Shown piece by piece: positions 9,376-17,399 of a stretch of DNA of 64,000 nucleotides. Origin of the DNA: JAENWD01 sp963796915 (lineage in GTDB: Bacteria > Acidobacteriota > Vicinamibacteria > Vicinamibacterales > JAENWD01); the NCBI GenBank assembly GCA_963796915.1, contig CAWCNI010000002.1:558001-622000 (forward strand), read 5' to 3'. Both the position numbers and the translations under genes were made by a program. A model generated the notes under the pieces. It was not told the origin of the DNA. It searched no databases and saw only the letters and a list, made by a program, of their open reading frames with translations. Every line of letters begins with the position of its first letter. Position 1 is the stretch's first letter.

Positions 9376-9386
9376 GGTGACAATAT
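9366..9386. promoter_or_regulatory. Perfect 21-bp palindrome, candidate MocR operator
   Basis: Two 10-bp arms, ATATTGTCAC and GTGACAATAT, around a single central base. The site covers the -10 box and start codon of the MocR gene and lies just upstream of the phzF -35, where a regulator could act on both divergent promoters. Confidence 0.7.
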
Positions 9387-9410
9387 AGTAATTGACACCA
9401 TATCAATCAA
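9382..9410 (-). promoter_or_regulatory. Promoter of the MocR-type regulator
   Basis: On the minus strand TTGATT (9410-9405), a 17-nt spacer and TATATT (9387-9382), then 6 nt to the GTG start. The hexamers and spacing fit a housekeeping sigma promoter driving a leaderless mRNA. Confidence 0.6.
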
Positions 9411-9419
9411 GGTTATTCT
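9392..9419 (+). promoter_or_regulatory. Promoter of phzF-family gene
   Basis: TTGACA (9392-9397), a 16-nt spacer and TATTCT (9414-9419), then 7 nt to the ATG at 9427; no Shine-Dalgarno sequence. It overlaps the MocR promoter on the other strand. Confidence 0.55.
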
Positions 9420-9426
9420 TTCGGAC

Positions 9427-10230
9427 ATGGCCACTCTTCTTCAAATCGACGCCTTTGCCAGCCGAGCGTTCAATGGCAACCCCGCGGCCGTGTGCCTCCT
9501 GGAGAAGCCTGCGGACCCTGCCTGGATGCAGCAGGTGGCTGCCGAGATGAACCTCGCCGAGACGGCGTTTGTCGTCCCTGGCACTGACGCCTTCGGCCTC
9601 CGCTGGTTCACACCGACTGTGGAAGTCGGCTTGTGCGGTCATGCGACGCTGGCCTCCGCCCATGCGCTCTGGGAGACCGGGCGCGTGCCGCGCGGGTCCA
9701 CGATTGCCTTCAACACGTTGAGCGGCATCCTCACGGCAGATGCCGATGGCGATCGGATCGCCATCACGCTGCCGACCCGCGACGTCGAGCCGTGTCCCGT
9801 GCCTGATGGCCTCGTCGAAGGGCTCGGCGCGGCGCCGAAGGTCGTCACGGTGACCCGTGAAGGCGGAGTCGCGCATGGCAACGTGCTGGTGGAGTTCGCT
9901 GACGAGGAAGCTGTGCGCGCGCTGCGCCCGCGGTTCGAGATTCTTCGCGGCCTGTCGTTCGGCGTGATTGCCACTGCCCGCGCGGCCAACGGGCCGTACG
10001 ACTTCGTCTCGCGCTACTTCGCGGCGCCGTACGGCATCGATGAAGATCCGGTCACGGGAGGGGCGCACTGCTCGCTGGCGCCGTACTGGGCGCGGGTGCT
10101 CGGCAAGACGCACTTCCTCGCCTGGCAGGCATCGGCGCGCGGTGGCGAGCTGGCCGTCACGCTGGCCGGCGATCGCGTCCGGCTCGCCGGACACGCCGTG
10201 ACTGTGCTGCGCGGCGACCTCGTCGTCTGA
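9427..10230 (+). CDS. PhzF-family isomerase/epimerase
   Basis: A 267-aa protein with the diaminopimelate-epimerase-like fold of the PhzF family. Visible motifs are FNGNPAAVC (15-23), the catalytic glutamate E45 in MNLAETAFV, VGLCGHATLA and DEDPVTGGAHCSLAPYW. PhzF of Pseudomonas isomerises a phenazine precursor, but there are no phenazine genes here, and most members act on unknown small metabolites. The divergent MocR regulator suggests an amino-compound substrate, since MocR aminotransferase domains sense PLP adducts. The ATG at 9427 fits the promoter; an upstream in-frame ATG at 9340 would run across the operator. Confidence 0.9.
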   Translation: MATLLQIDAFASRAFNGNPAAVCLLEKPADPAWMQQVAAEMNLAETAFVVPGTDAFGLRWFTPTVEVGLCGHATLASAHALWETGRVPRGSTIAFNTLSGILTADADGDRIAITLPTRDVEPCPVPDGLVEGLGAAPKVVTVTREGGVAHGNVLVEFADEEAVRALRPRFEILRGLSFGVIATARAANGPYDFVSRYFAAPYGIDEDPVTGGAHCSLAPYWARVLGKTHFLAWQASARGGELAVTLAGDRVRLAGHAVTVLRGDLVV

Positions 10231-10236
10231 CGCGAC

Positions 10237-11178
10237 CTATCCGGTCGGCGACTTCACTTCGCGCGATCCGAAGGCCGTGCCGCCCCACCCTTCGTGCGTG
10301 GCTTCGACGACGAACGCCCGCAGGATGCCTGTCAGATCCACCAGCCGCATGAACGGAAACGCCACGAGCGCGATCGGCAGCTGCCACCACGCGATGCGCA
10401 GGTTGCGCCAGGACACCAGCGTGCGGCGCCAGTCCAGCAGCACCGCCTGCAGATAGAACAGCGGCGCCGACAGGATCCCGGCGTTCAGCCAGCGATGCTC
10501 CGGCAGCGCGGGATCTTCGCGCGCCGCGACGACGAGGTCGAAGCCGCGTCGCGTGCGCTCGCGCAGGAACGCCGGCGTCTCGTGCACCGCCCGCGCGTCC
10601 GGGACCAGCACGACCGGCGTGCCGCGCCGCTCGAGCTGACAGGCGTGACGGTAGCAGTGACAGCGCAGGTTGCCGTCGGGAATTGGCGCGTCAACCAGCG
10701 TCTGGCGGCGGAACGCGACGTTGTTGAAGGCGTAACAAAGCACCTCGTGACGCACGAGCGGAAAGAAGAACCCGAAGTCCATGACTGTCATCAGCGACCC
10801 GTAGAACCCGGGGTCGTAGCGCGTGTAGCCGGCGGCGGCTGCCGTGCCCGCGCGCAGTTCGGCGAGCAGGTGCTCGTGCCAGCCTGGCTGGGGAATGCAG
10901 TCGCCATCCAGGAAAATGACCAACGCGCTGTCTGACGCCAGGGCCGCTGTGACCTTGGCCTCGTCGTACTTCAGGCCCAGCGCCTCGACGCGCCGTACGT
11001 CAGGAAAATCGCGCGCGATCATCTCCTTGAAGTCGGCGGCCCCGTAGACGTCGGCGACCACGACCTCGCCGCCGCCCTTCGCGGCGTCCCTCGCCGCGTT
11101 CAGCGACGCCAGCCATCGCGACGGCCCTTGTCCCTCGATCAGGTTGTATGACTCGACGACGATCGTGAATTCCGGCAT
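10237..11178 (-). CDS. Glycosyltransferase family 2 protein
   Basis: A 313-aa GT-A type glycosyltransferase with FTIVVESYNLIEG at the N-terminus, the DxD metal/sugar-nucleotide motif in LVIFLDGDCIPQPGW (~residues 93-107) and a C-terminal hydrophobic segment (WWQLPIALVAFPFMRLVDLTG) that probably anchors it to the membrane. The acceptor is unknown; the family is usual in cell-surface polysaccharide synthesis. The ATG forms TGATG with the stop of the upstream TPR gene, indicating coupling. It is convergent with phzF, 6 bp apart. Confidence 0.85.
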   Translation of the reverse strand: MPEFTIVVESYNLIEGQGPSRWLASLNAARDAAKGGGEVVVADVYGAADFKEMIARDFPDVRRVEALGLKYDEAKVTAALASDSALVIFLDGDCIPQPGWHEHLLAELRAGTAAAAGYTRYDPGFYGSLMTVMDFGFFFPLVRHEVLCYAFNNVAFRRQTLVDAPIPDGNLRCHCYRHACQLERRGTPVVLVPDARAVHETPAFLRERTRRGFDLVVAAREDPALPEHRWLNAGILSAPLFYLQAVLLDWRRTLVSWRNLRIAWWQLPIALVAFPFMRLVDLTGILRAFVVEATHEGWGGTAFGSREVKSPTG

Positions 11179-12819
11179 CAATAGAGCGCCTCGATGGTGA
11201 GCGGCGACGTGGCCAGTCTCCACGCCGTGGTGAACTCGCGCCGGACGATAGCCGCTTCCGCGGTTCGACCCTGCGCGTCGAGGCTGGTCATCAGCCCGAA
11301 CAGCGATCGCCCGCTGCGCGCGTTCCTCGCGAGGTCGGCGCGGAACACAGCCTCGGCGTCAGCGGCCCGGCCGGCCTTCAGCAACACGGCGCCCAGCGTT
11401 TCCCGTACCGACCACGGCAGCGGCGCCGGCTCGTCGTAGTGAAACGCGTCCTGCAGCGCGATGGCCGCGCGCAGGGGCGCCTCGGCCTCTGCCGGAGTCG
11501 CCGCCATCTGTCCCTTGAGCAGCGCGCTCAGCATCGCCAGGACCTTCGGGCCTGAATTGAACGAGACCACCAGCATCGCGTCGTCGACGCGTGCGCGATC
11601 GGATTCAAAGCGGGCGGCTTCCGCGGCGGCCTCGTCACGCTTCCCGGTCGAGGTACAGGGCCAGCGCGCGCGCGTAGTGGTCGAAGGCGCGGACCAGCGT
11701 CTGGGTCTCGGGCGGCCGCGGCGCGGCCAGGATGGCGTCCCACCTGTGGAAGCGCACGTGTGCCAGAAGTGGCAGCGCGACCACCCACTCCACCATCGGC
11801 CCCATTTCGCTGACGTGCGGGGCGACCAGGTCGGACATCTTGCGCGCTTCGGCGAGCGAGTCTTCGTAACGCCCGGTCGCGAGGTGACCGACCATCACGA
11901 AGTGCAGGTTGTGGCCGTAGTACATGAACGGGTACACGCCGTCCGGCTTCGCCAGCTCGAAGTACTTCTCGTCGGCTTCCGCCGCCCTGCTGTTCAACGG
12001 CGCGACTCGATCCATGTCGCCGGTGTGCATGTAGATGTGCGTGGGCATGTGGACGAGGTGCCCGGCGCCGGGGACGAGCGTCTCGAGGCGCGCGGCGCTG
12101 GCAAGCGCACGCTCTGGCGTGGGCGACGCTTCAACGGCGTGGATGTAATAGTGGTTCGCGCCGGGATGATCCGGATAGCGCCGCAGCACGCCCTCGAGCA
12201 GCGCCACCAGCTCCAGCGTGTCGGGCGCAGGCGTGCCGTCCGCCGCCCACAGCTCCCATGGTCGCAGGTTCATCACGGCATCCGCCAGCATCGTCGCTAC
12301 CTCGGGATCGTCGGGGAAGCGCTGGTGGACACTGGCCATCGCCGTTCGATAGCGCTGGTTGAGGACGTCCGGGCTGATCGCCGGATCGAGCGAGTACCGC
12401 GTCGCAAGCGCGTCGGCGAGCGCCGCTTCAATCGGCGAGCCGCCGCGGCTCAACGTGACAGCCTTTTGCGCGGCATCGACGGCCCGCTGCAGCCGCTCGC
12501 CCTCGAGTTTCGCGACGTCGCGGTTGTAGTTCAGGCCGAGCGCGATGCCGACACCCCACCACGGCATCGGCGCCTGCGGGTCGAGGTCAGCCGCCTTCAG
12601 GAACGAACGCTCCGCCTCGGCGTGATTGAAGTTGTAGAGCAGCGCGAGGCCCTGATCGAAATACCGTTGTGCCTCGGCGCTGGTCGTGGTGATGGGATGG
12701 CTGTAACTGCCCATCCCCGGCAGCAGCTGTGCGCCGGCCGCCGATTGCGGGAAGGCCTCGATCGGCGTGCATGCGCCGAGAGTCAAGGCGAGCAGGATTC
12801 TTGTCGTGCGGTTGGTCAT
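11178..12819 (-). CDS. TPR-repeat lipoprotein, frameshifted
   Basis: Protein of 546 aa after correcting one extra base near 11635, where ALYLDRE is followed in the next frame by RDEAAAEAARFESD. The N-terminus looks like a lipoprotein signal (LLALTLGAC, lipid Cys ~17). TPR-like helical repeats run along the whole length (YFDQGLALLYNFNHAEAERS, AALADALATRY, PDHPGANHYYIHAVE). Such proteins are common in acidobacteria and have no established function. It is translationally coupled to the downstream glycosyltransferase. Confidence 0.8.
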
Positions 12820-12833
12820 CGACGGCCCCGTCG

Positions 12834-12839
12834 ATTCTA
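12834..12839 (-). promoter_or_regulatory. Putative -10 box (TAGAAT) of the TPR lipoprotein gene
   Basis: TAGAAT on the minus strand lies 14 nt before the ATG. The intervening bases form a small perfect palindrome (CGACGG-GG-CCGTCG), so the 5' leader would be only a few nucleotides long. Confidence 0.4.
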
Positions 12840-12852
12840 GCGCCGCTTTCGG

Positions 12853-14064
12853 TTATGTCGAGAGACCCGGAGGCGGAGTCGCCATCTTCTGGGGCGGGTT
12901 GTAGAACGGCGTGGCCACCACGCGCGCCGCGGCGCGCAGCCGGACGGCTTCGACGGTGACCTCGATCTCCAGCGCCGTGCCAGGCGCGAAGTGCGGGCGA
13001 TCCAGTGTCGCCAGGGCGATCAGCTTCTTGACAGTCGGCGACCATGTCGTGGACGTCGCCTTGCCGACCTGCCGGCCTCCACGGTAGACCGGCACCGCCA
13101 CCCGCGATGCCGCCATGGGCACCTGCGGCGGCAGGCCGAGCGCCGAGAAGTGGCGCTCGACGTCGTTCCACTCGATCTCGAGCCCCGCGATCTGGCGCGC
13201 TGGACCGCGACGCCTCTCCTGTGCCAACGCGTCGCGGCCGACGAAGGGGCCTTTGTCAGCCGCGACCAGGCGGCCGAGACCCAGCTCGAACGGCGAGTAG
13301 CGCTGCTGATCGATCTGCACCTTCCGGGCGCCGTGAAAATCGACGTCGATGAGCAGCAGCCCGGCCTCGATGCGCGCCACGTCCAGCGCCAGCATGCCGG
13401 CCGGCCGCGCGTCGAAGGCGTGGCCTACGGACATGAGGCGATCCCAGACGTCCAGCGCGCGGTCCCACGGCATCCAGACCTCGTAGCCCAGATCGCCGGT
13501 GTACCCGGTGCGCGAGATCTCCACCGGCACGCCCGCAATCCGCCCGCGCGTGACGCGGAAATACTTCAGCGACGCGATGTCGGCCTCGGCGGCAGCCGCC
13601 AGCAGGCGCGCCGACGTCGGGCCCTGCAGCGAGAGCGCCGCGACCTGCTCGGTGACTTCCTCGACGTTCACGTCGAGCCCGGCTGCGTTCTGCCGGAACC
13701 AGCGCAGGCTTGGATCCGCCGACGTCCAGCGCCAGACGTTCTCCTCCAGCCTCGCCACCGTCCCGTCGTCGATGACCTTGCCGTGCTCGTCGCACCACGG
13801 CGTGTAGATCACCTGCCCGACAGACACCTTGCTGGCGTCGCGCGTGACGATGCGGTCGACCAGGCGGCCGGCGTCACGGCCCGTCACCATGTACTTGAAG
13901 AGCGGCGAGACGTCGATCAGCGCGGCGCCATTGCGAATGGCCGCGAACTCGTGCTCGTGATGGGACTCGTAGACGCTGGGCGCGTAATAGCCCGCCCACT
14001 CGCGATAGTTCAGGCTCTCGCACAGGGCGAGGGTGCGCGGGTGGAAGGCGGTGCCGACGGGCAT
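12853..14064 (-). CDS. Aminomethyltransferase (GcvT)-family protein
   Basis: A 403-aa protein of the glycine-cleavage T-protein/folate-binding family, which moves one-carbon units from an amine or dimethylated substrate to tetrahydrofolate. Features include YREWAGYY near the N-terminus, AAIRNGAALIDVSPLFKY, KVIDDGTVARLEENVWRW, AALSLQGPTSARLL, ISRTGYTGDLGYEVWMP and the C-terminal GcvT beta-barrel. No gcvH or gcvP is nearby, so it is more likely a stand-alone demethylase or methyltransferase than part of glycine cleavage. The start ATG 14064 fits the -10 box 9 nt upstream; longer forms would read through a heptad repeat. Confidence 0.85.
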   Translation of the reverse strand: MPVGTAFHPRTLALCESLNYREWAGYYAPSVYESHHEHEFAAIRNGAALIDVSPLFKYMVTGRDAGRLVDRIVTRDASKVSVGQVIYTPWCDEHGKVIDDGTVARLEENVWRWTSADPSLRWFRQNAAGLDVNVEEVTEQVAALSLQGPTSARLLAAAAEADIASLKYFRVTRGRIAGVPVEISRTGYTGDLGYEVWMPWDRALDVWDRLMSVGHAFDARPAGMLALDVARIEAGLLLIDVDFHGARKVQIDQQRYSPFELGLGRLVAADKGPFVGRDALAQERRRGPARQIAGLEIEWNDVERHFSALGLPPQVPMAASRVAVPVYRGGRQVGKATSTTWSPTVKKLIALATLDRPHFAPGTALEIEVTVEAVRLRAAARVVATPFYNPPQKMATPPPGLST

Positions 14065-14073
14065 GGAAGGGGA

Positions 14074-14079
14074 ACTATA
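14074..14079 (-). promoter_or_regulatory. Putative -10 box (TATAGT) of the GcvT-family gene
   Basis: TATAGT on the minus strand, 9 nt before the ATG at 14064, with no Shine-Dalgarno sequence; its -35 would fall in the heptad repeat. Confidence 0.4.
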
Positions 14080-14087
14080 GCAGTGGA

Positions 14088-14157
14088 GAATGAAGAATGA
14101 AGAATGAAGAATGAAGAATGAAGAGTGAAGAATGGGGAGTGAAGAATGAAGAATGGT
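14088..14157. repeat. Ten 7-bp tandem repeats (GAATGAA)n in a divergent promoter region
   Basis: Ten in-phase heptads: five perfect GAATGAA, then GAGTGAA, GAATGGG, GAGTGAA, GAATGAA and GAATGGT. They occupy the region between the GcvT-family and FAD-oxidoreductase promoters. The same family recurs at 53941-53991. Confidence 0.9.
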
Positions 14158-14177
14158 GACCGGATCGGGGTTGCGGA

Positions 14178-14183
14178 TAGAAT
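14178..14183 (+). promoter_or_regulatory. Putative -10 box (TAGAAT) of the FAD-oxidoreductase operon
   Basis: TAGAAT lies 8 nt before the ATG at 14192. A -35-like GTGACC is 16 nt upstream, at the end of the heptad array. There is no Shine-Dalgarno sequence, so the mRNA should be leaderless. Confidence 0.5.
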
Positions 14184-14191
14184 CCAGCCGC

Positions 14192-15772
14192 ATGTCTCGC
14201 TACGACGCGATTGTGATCGGCGGGGGCCATAACGGGCTGGTGCACGCGGCGTATCTGGCGCGTGCCGGGCGCCGGGTGCTGGTCGTCGAGCGCCGCCACG
14301 TGCTCGGTGGCGCGGCGGTCACCGAGGAGGTCTTTCCGGGATTCAAGTTCTCGGTCTGCTCCTACGTGGTCTCGCTCCTGCGGCCGGAGATCATCCGCGA
14401 GCTGGACCTGCCGAGGCACGGCCTCGAGATCCTGCCGCTCGACGGCACGTTCACGCCGATGCCCGACGGCAACTACCTGTGGCGCATGAACGACCACGCG
14501 CGCACGCTGCGCGAGATCCGCCGGCACTCGCGCGTCGACGCCGAGGCCTACGACGAATATGCGCTGGCGATGGTGGAGATGGCGAGATTCGTGAAGCCGA
14601 TTCTCGACATGACGCCGCCCGACCCGTGGTCGCTCAACCCGCGCGAGCTCGGGCGCCTGGCGTTTCTCGGCCGCCGCTTCCGCGGCCTGGCCGAGGAGGA
14701 CCGCTACAACCAGGTCCAGTTGATGACGATGAGCGCCGTCGACTTCCTGGATCAGTGGTTCGAGACCGACGTCCTCAAGGCGACGATGTCGGCGAGCGGG
14801 ATCATCGGGACGTTCCTGGGCGTGCGATCGCCCGGCACCGCGTACGTCCTGCTCCATCACTACATGGGCGAGATCGACGGGGCCTTCCGCTCGTGGGGAC
14901 TCGCCCGCGGCGGCACCGGGGCGATCTCGAATGCGATCGCGGCGGCGGCGCGCGAGGCGGGCGTCGAGATCCGGACTGAAGTGTCTGTCGATCGGATTCT
15001 CGTCCGCGAGAACAAGGCGCGCGGCATCGTCCTCGACAACGGCGACGAGATCGAAGCGGACATGGTGGCGTCGAGCCTGGACCCGCGGCTGACGTTCATG
15101 AAGCTGGTGGGGGAGAAGCTCCTGCCGGACGAGTTCGTCGAAGGCGTGAAGCGGTATCGCTTCCGGGGATCGTCGGGCAAGGTGAACCTGGCGCTCGACG
15201 GCCTGCCCAATTTCACCAGCATGCCCGGCGAGGGCGCACACCTCCGCGGCGCGATCTCGATCTCCCCGGGCGTGGACTACATGGAGCGAGCCTACGACGA
15301 GGCCAAGTACGGGCGCTTCTCGAGCCGGCCGTACATCGACATCGTGATTCCGTCGCTGACCGATCCGTCCATCGCGCCACCCGGCAAGCACGTGATGTCG
15401 TGCTTCGTGCAGTACGCGCCGTACCACCTGGCGGAAGGCACCTGGGACGATCAGAAGGAGGCGTTTGGCGACACCGTCCTCAACACCATCGCGGAGTACG
15501 CGCCGAACATCAAAAGTCTCGTGCTGCACCGTCAGATCGTGACGCCGCTCGACCTCGAGCGCACCTGGAGCCTCAGCGAAGGCAACATCTTCCAGGGCGA
15601 GTTGTCGCTCGAGCAGTTGTTCTTCCTGCGGCCGGTGCCCGGGTGGGCCAACTACCGGACACCAATCGACGGGCTCGTCATGTGCGGGTCGGCGACACAT
15701 CCAGGCGGCGGCATCATGGGCGCGCCAGGCAGGAACTCGGCCCTCGCCGTGCTGAAAGGCGGGAAGGCGTAG
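14192..15772 (+). CDS. FAD-dependent oxidoreductase (phytoene desaturase/PYROXD2-like), first copy
   Basis: A 526-aa flavoprotein with an N-terminal dinucleotide fold (AIVIGGGHNGLVHAAYLARAG, residues 5-25, then VERRHVLGG), a central substrate region and the C-terminal FAD segment (IDGLVMCGSATHPGGGIMG). It belongs to the amine-oxidase/phytoene-desaturase-like superfamily. The best-known relative by architecture is PYROXD2, whose reaction is unclear. There are no phytoene synthase genes nearby, so carotenoid desaturation is unlikely. Its stop overlaps the start of a paralogue by one base, and it is divergent from the GcvT-family gene. Confidence 0.88.
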   Translation: MSRYDAIVIGGGHNGLVHAAYLARAGRRVLVVERRHVLGGAAVTEEVFPGFKFSVCSYVVSLLRPEIIRELDLPRHGLEILPLDGTFTPMPDGNYLWRMNDHARTLREIRRHSRVDAEAYDEYALAMVEMARFVKPILDMTPPDPWSLNPRELGRLAFLGRRFRGLAEEDRYNQVQLMTMSAVDFLDQWFETDVLKATMSASGIIGTFLGVRSPGTAYVLLHHYMGEIDGAFRSWGLARGGTGAISNAIAAAAREAGVEIRTEVSVDRILVRENKARGIVLDNGDEIEADMVASSLDPRLTFMKLVGEKLLPDEFVEGVKRYRFRGSSGKVNLALDGLPNFTSMPGEGAHLRGAISISPGVDYMERAYDEAKYGRFSSRPYIDIVIPSLTDPSIAPPGKHVMSCFVQYAPYHLAEGTWDDQKEAFGDTVLNTIAEYAPNIKSLVLHRQIVTPLDLERTWSLSEGNIFQGELSLEQLFFLRPVPGWANYRTPIDGLVMCGSATHPGGGIMGAPGRNSALAVLKGGKA

Positions 15773-17361
15773 TGGCGCGCTACGACGCCGTCATCGTCGG
15801 CGGAGGCCACAACGGCCTGGTCGCCGCGGCCTACCTTGCACGTGCCGGCCGGCGCGTCGTCGTCCTCGAGGCGGCGAGTGTTGTCGGCGGCTGCGCGATC
15901 AACACCGAGATTGCGCCTGGCTTCCAGCTTCCTGCGCTGGCGCACGCGATGACGATCGACGCGCAGGTGAGCCGCGACCTCGGGCTGGCCGGGCGCGGCC
16001 TGACGACCATCGCGCCCGCTGTCAGCGTGTTTGCGCCGACGCCGTCCGGCAAGGCCCTGGTCCTGTGGAGGGACACGGCGCGCTCGGCGCACGACCTGGC
16101 GGGCTGGTCGGCCGCCGACGCCGCCAAGTGGCCGGAGTTCATGCAGACCGCCAATGCCATCGCCAACGCGGCCGGCGGCCTGCTGAAGCAGATTCCTCCG
16201 TCCATCGACTCGCCATCCGCCGCGGAGCTGGTGCAGCTGTTCGGCGTCGGCCGTGGGCTTCGCGGTCTCGGCCGGAGCGGGTTGTATCGCTTTCTCCGCT
16301 GGGGCCCGATGGCCATCGCCGATCTGGCCTCGGAGTGGTTCGAGACGCCGGTGCTCCGGGCGGCGATTGCGGCGCGCGGCATTTTTGGCGTCGGCGCGGG
16401 GCCGCGTTCGGCAGGCACCGTCGCGACGTGGCTGCTCCAGACAGCGCTCGAGGGGCATCCGGCCGGCGCGCCGGTCTTCGCGTCTGGTGGACCCGCTGCT
16501 CTTGGACGCGCGCTGGCAGCCGCCGCTACCGCCGCCGGCGCGACGATTCGAACGGGCGCCCGCGTGACGGCCATCGACGCCAACGACAGCGGCGCCACTG
16601 GCGTGACGATCGAGGGCGGCGAACGCTTCGAGGCAGGGATTATCGTGTCGAACGCCGATCCGCGGCGCACGCTGCTGGATCTGGTCGACCCGATCCGGCT
16701 GCCGCCGTCGTTCCGCGAGAAGATCCGCCGGTTCCGCTCGCGCGGCGTGCTCGCGAAGATCAATCTGGCGCTGTCGCGCCTGCCGTCGTTTGCCGGCGTG
16801 GACAAAGGGCAGACCTCGCCGGCAGAGTTGCTCGCCGGTCGCATTCATATCGGCCCCGATCTCGACTACATGGAGCGCGCCTTCGACGCGTCCAAGTACG
16901 GACGCTATTCGCCGTCGCCCTGGCTCGAGGCCACTATTCCGTCGCTCGGCGACGCATCGCTGGCGCCGGCAGGGCAGCACGTGATGTCCGTATACGCGCA
17001 GTGGATGCCGTACCAGCTGCGCGGCAGCGACTGGGCGACGGAGCGCGAAGCGATGGGCGATGCCGTCGTGAAGACGCTGGCGGCTGTCGCGCCGGACCTG
17101 CCGTCGGCGATTGTCGCCAGGACTGTCGTGACGCCCCAGGATCTGGAGCGCCAGTACGGCCTGAGCGGCGGGCACATCTTCCACGGCGAGCACGCGCTCG
17201 ATCAGCTGTACGCCATGCGGCCCGTGCTCGGCTGGGCGCAGCATCGCACGCCGATTGCAGGCCTGTACCTGTGCGGCGCCGGCACACATCCCGGAGGCGG
17301 GCTGACGGGCCTGCCTGGTGCGCATGCCGCGCGCGTCGTGCTCAAGGACCCGCGCCGGTAG
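15772..17361 (+). CDS. FAD-dependent oxidoreductase (phytoene desaturase/PYROXD2-like), second copy
   Basis: A 529-aa paralogue of the preceding gene and collinear with it: AVIVGGGHNGLVAAAYLARAG at the N-terminus, LDYMERAFDASKYGRYSPSP matching the first copy's VDYMERAYDEAKYGRFSSRP, and GLYLCGAGTHPGGGLTGLPG at the C-terminus. It starts with GTG in TAGTG, overlapping the first copy's stop by one base. A tandem duplication that has diverged; the two may form a heterodimer or act on related substrates. Confidence 0.88.
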   Translation: MARYDAVIVGGGHNGLVAAAYLARAGRRVVVLEAASVVGGCAINTEIAPGFQLPALAHAMTIDAQVSRDLGLAGRGLTTIAPAVSVFAPTPSGKALVLWRDTARSAHDLAGWSAADAAKWPEFMQTANAIANAAGGLLKQIPPSIDSPSAAELVQLFGVGRGLRGLGRSGLYRFLRWGPMAIADLASEWFETPVLRAAIAARGIFGVGAGPRSAGTVATWLLQTALEGHPAGAPVFASGGPAALGRALAAAATAAGATIRTGARVTAIDANDSGATGVTIEGGERFEAGIIVSNADPRRTLLDLVDPIRLPPSFREKIRRFRSRGVLAKINLALSRLPSFAGVDKGQTSPAELLAGRIHIGPDLDYMERAFDASKYGRYSPSPWLEATIPSLGDASLAPAGQHVMSVYAQWMPYQLRGSDWATEREAMGDAVVKTLAAVAPDLPSAIVARTVVTPQDLERQYGLSGGHIFHGEHALDQLYAMRPVLGWAQHRTPIAGLYLCGAGTHPGGGLTGLPGAHAARVVLKDPRR

Positions 17362-17399
17362 CCGGCAGTCCGCAGGTTTCATCGACCTTCGAGGTGCTC

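Noticed and set aside
9427..10230. Phenazine biosynthesis cluster
   Set aside because: Only a PhzF-fold protein is present, without phzABCDEG; the family is broad and mostly unrelated to phenazines.
12853..14193. Longer N-terminus of the GcvT-family protein through the heptad region
   Set aside because: The extra residues are a translated GAATGAA repeat (ILHSSFFILHSSF-like), and the internal ATG has a fitting -10 box and begins the conserved domain.
14192..17361. Carotenoid (phytoene desaturase) genes
   Set aside because: The flavoproteins belong to the wider superfamily, and no phytoene synthase, cyclase or other crt gene is nearby.
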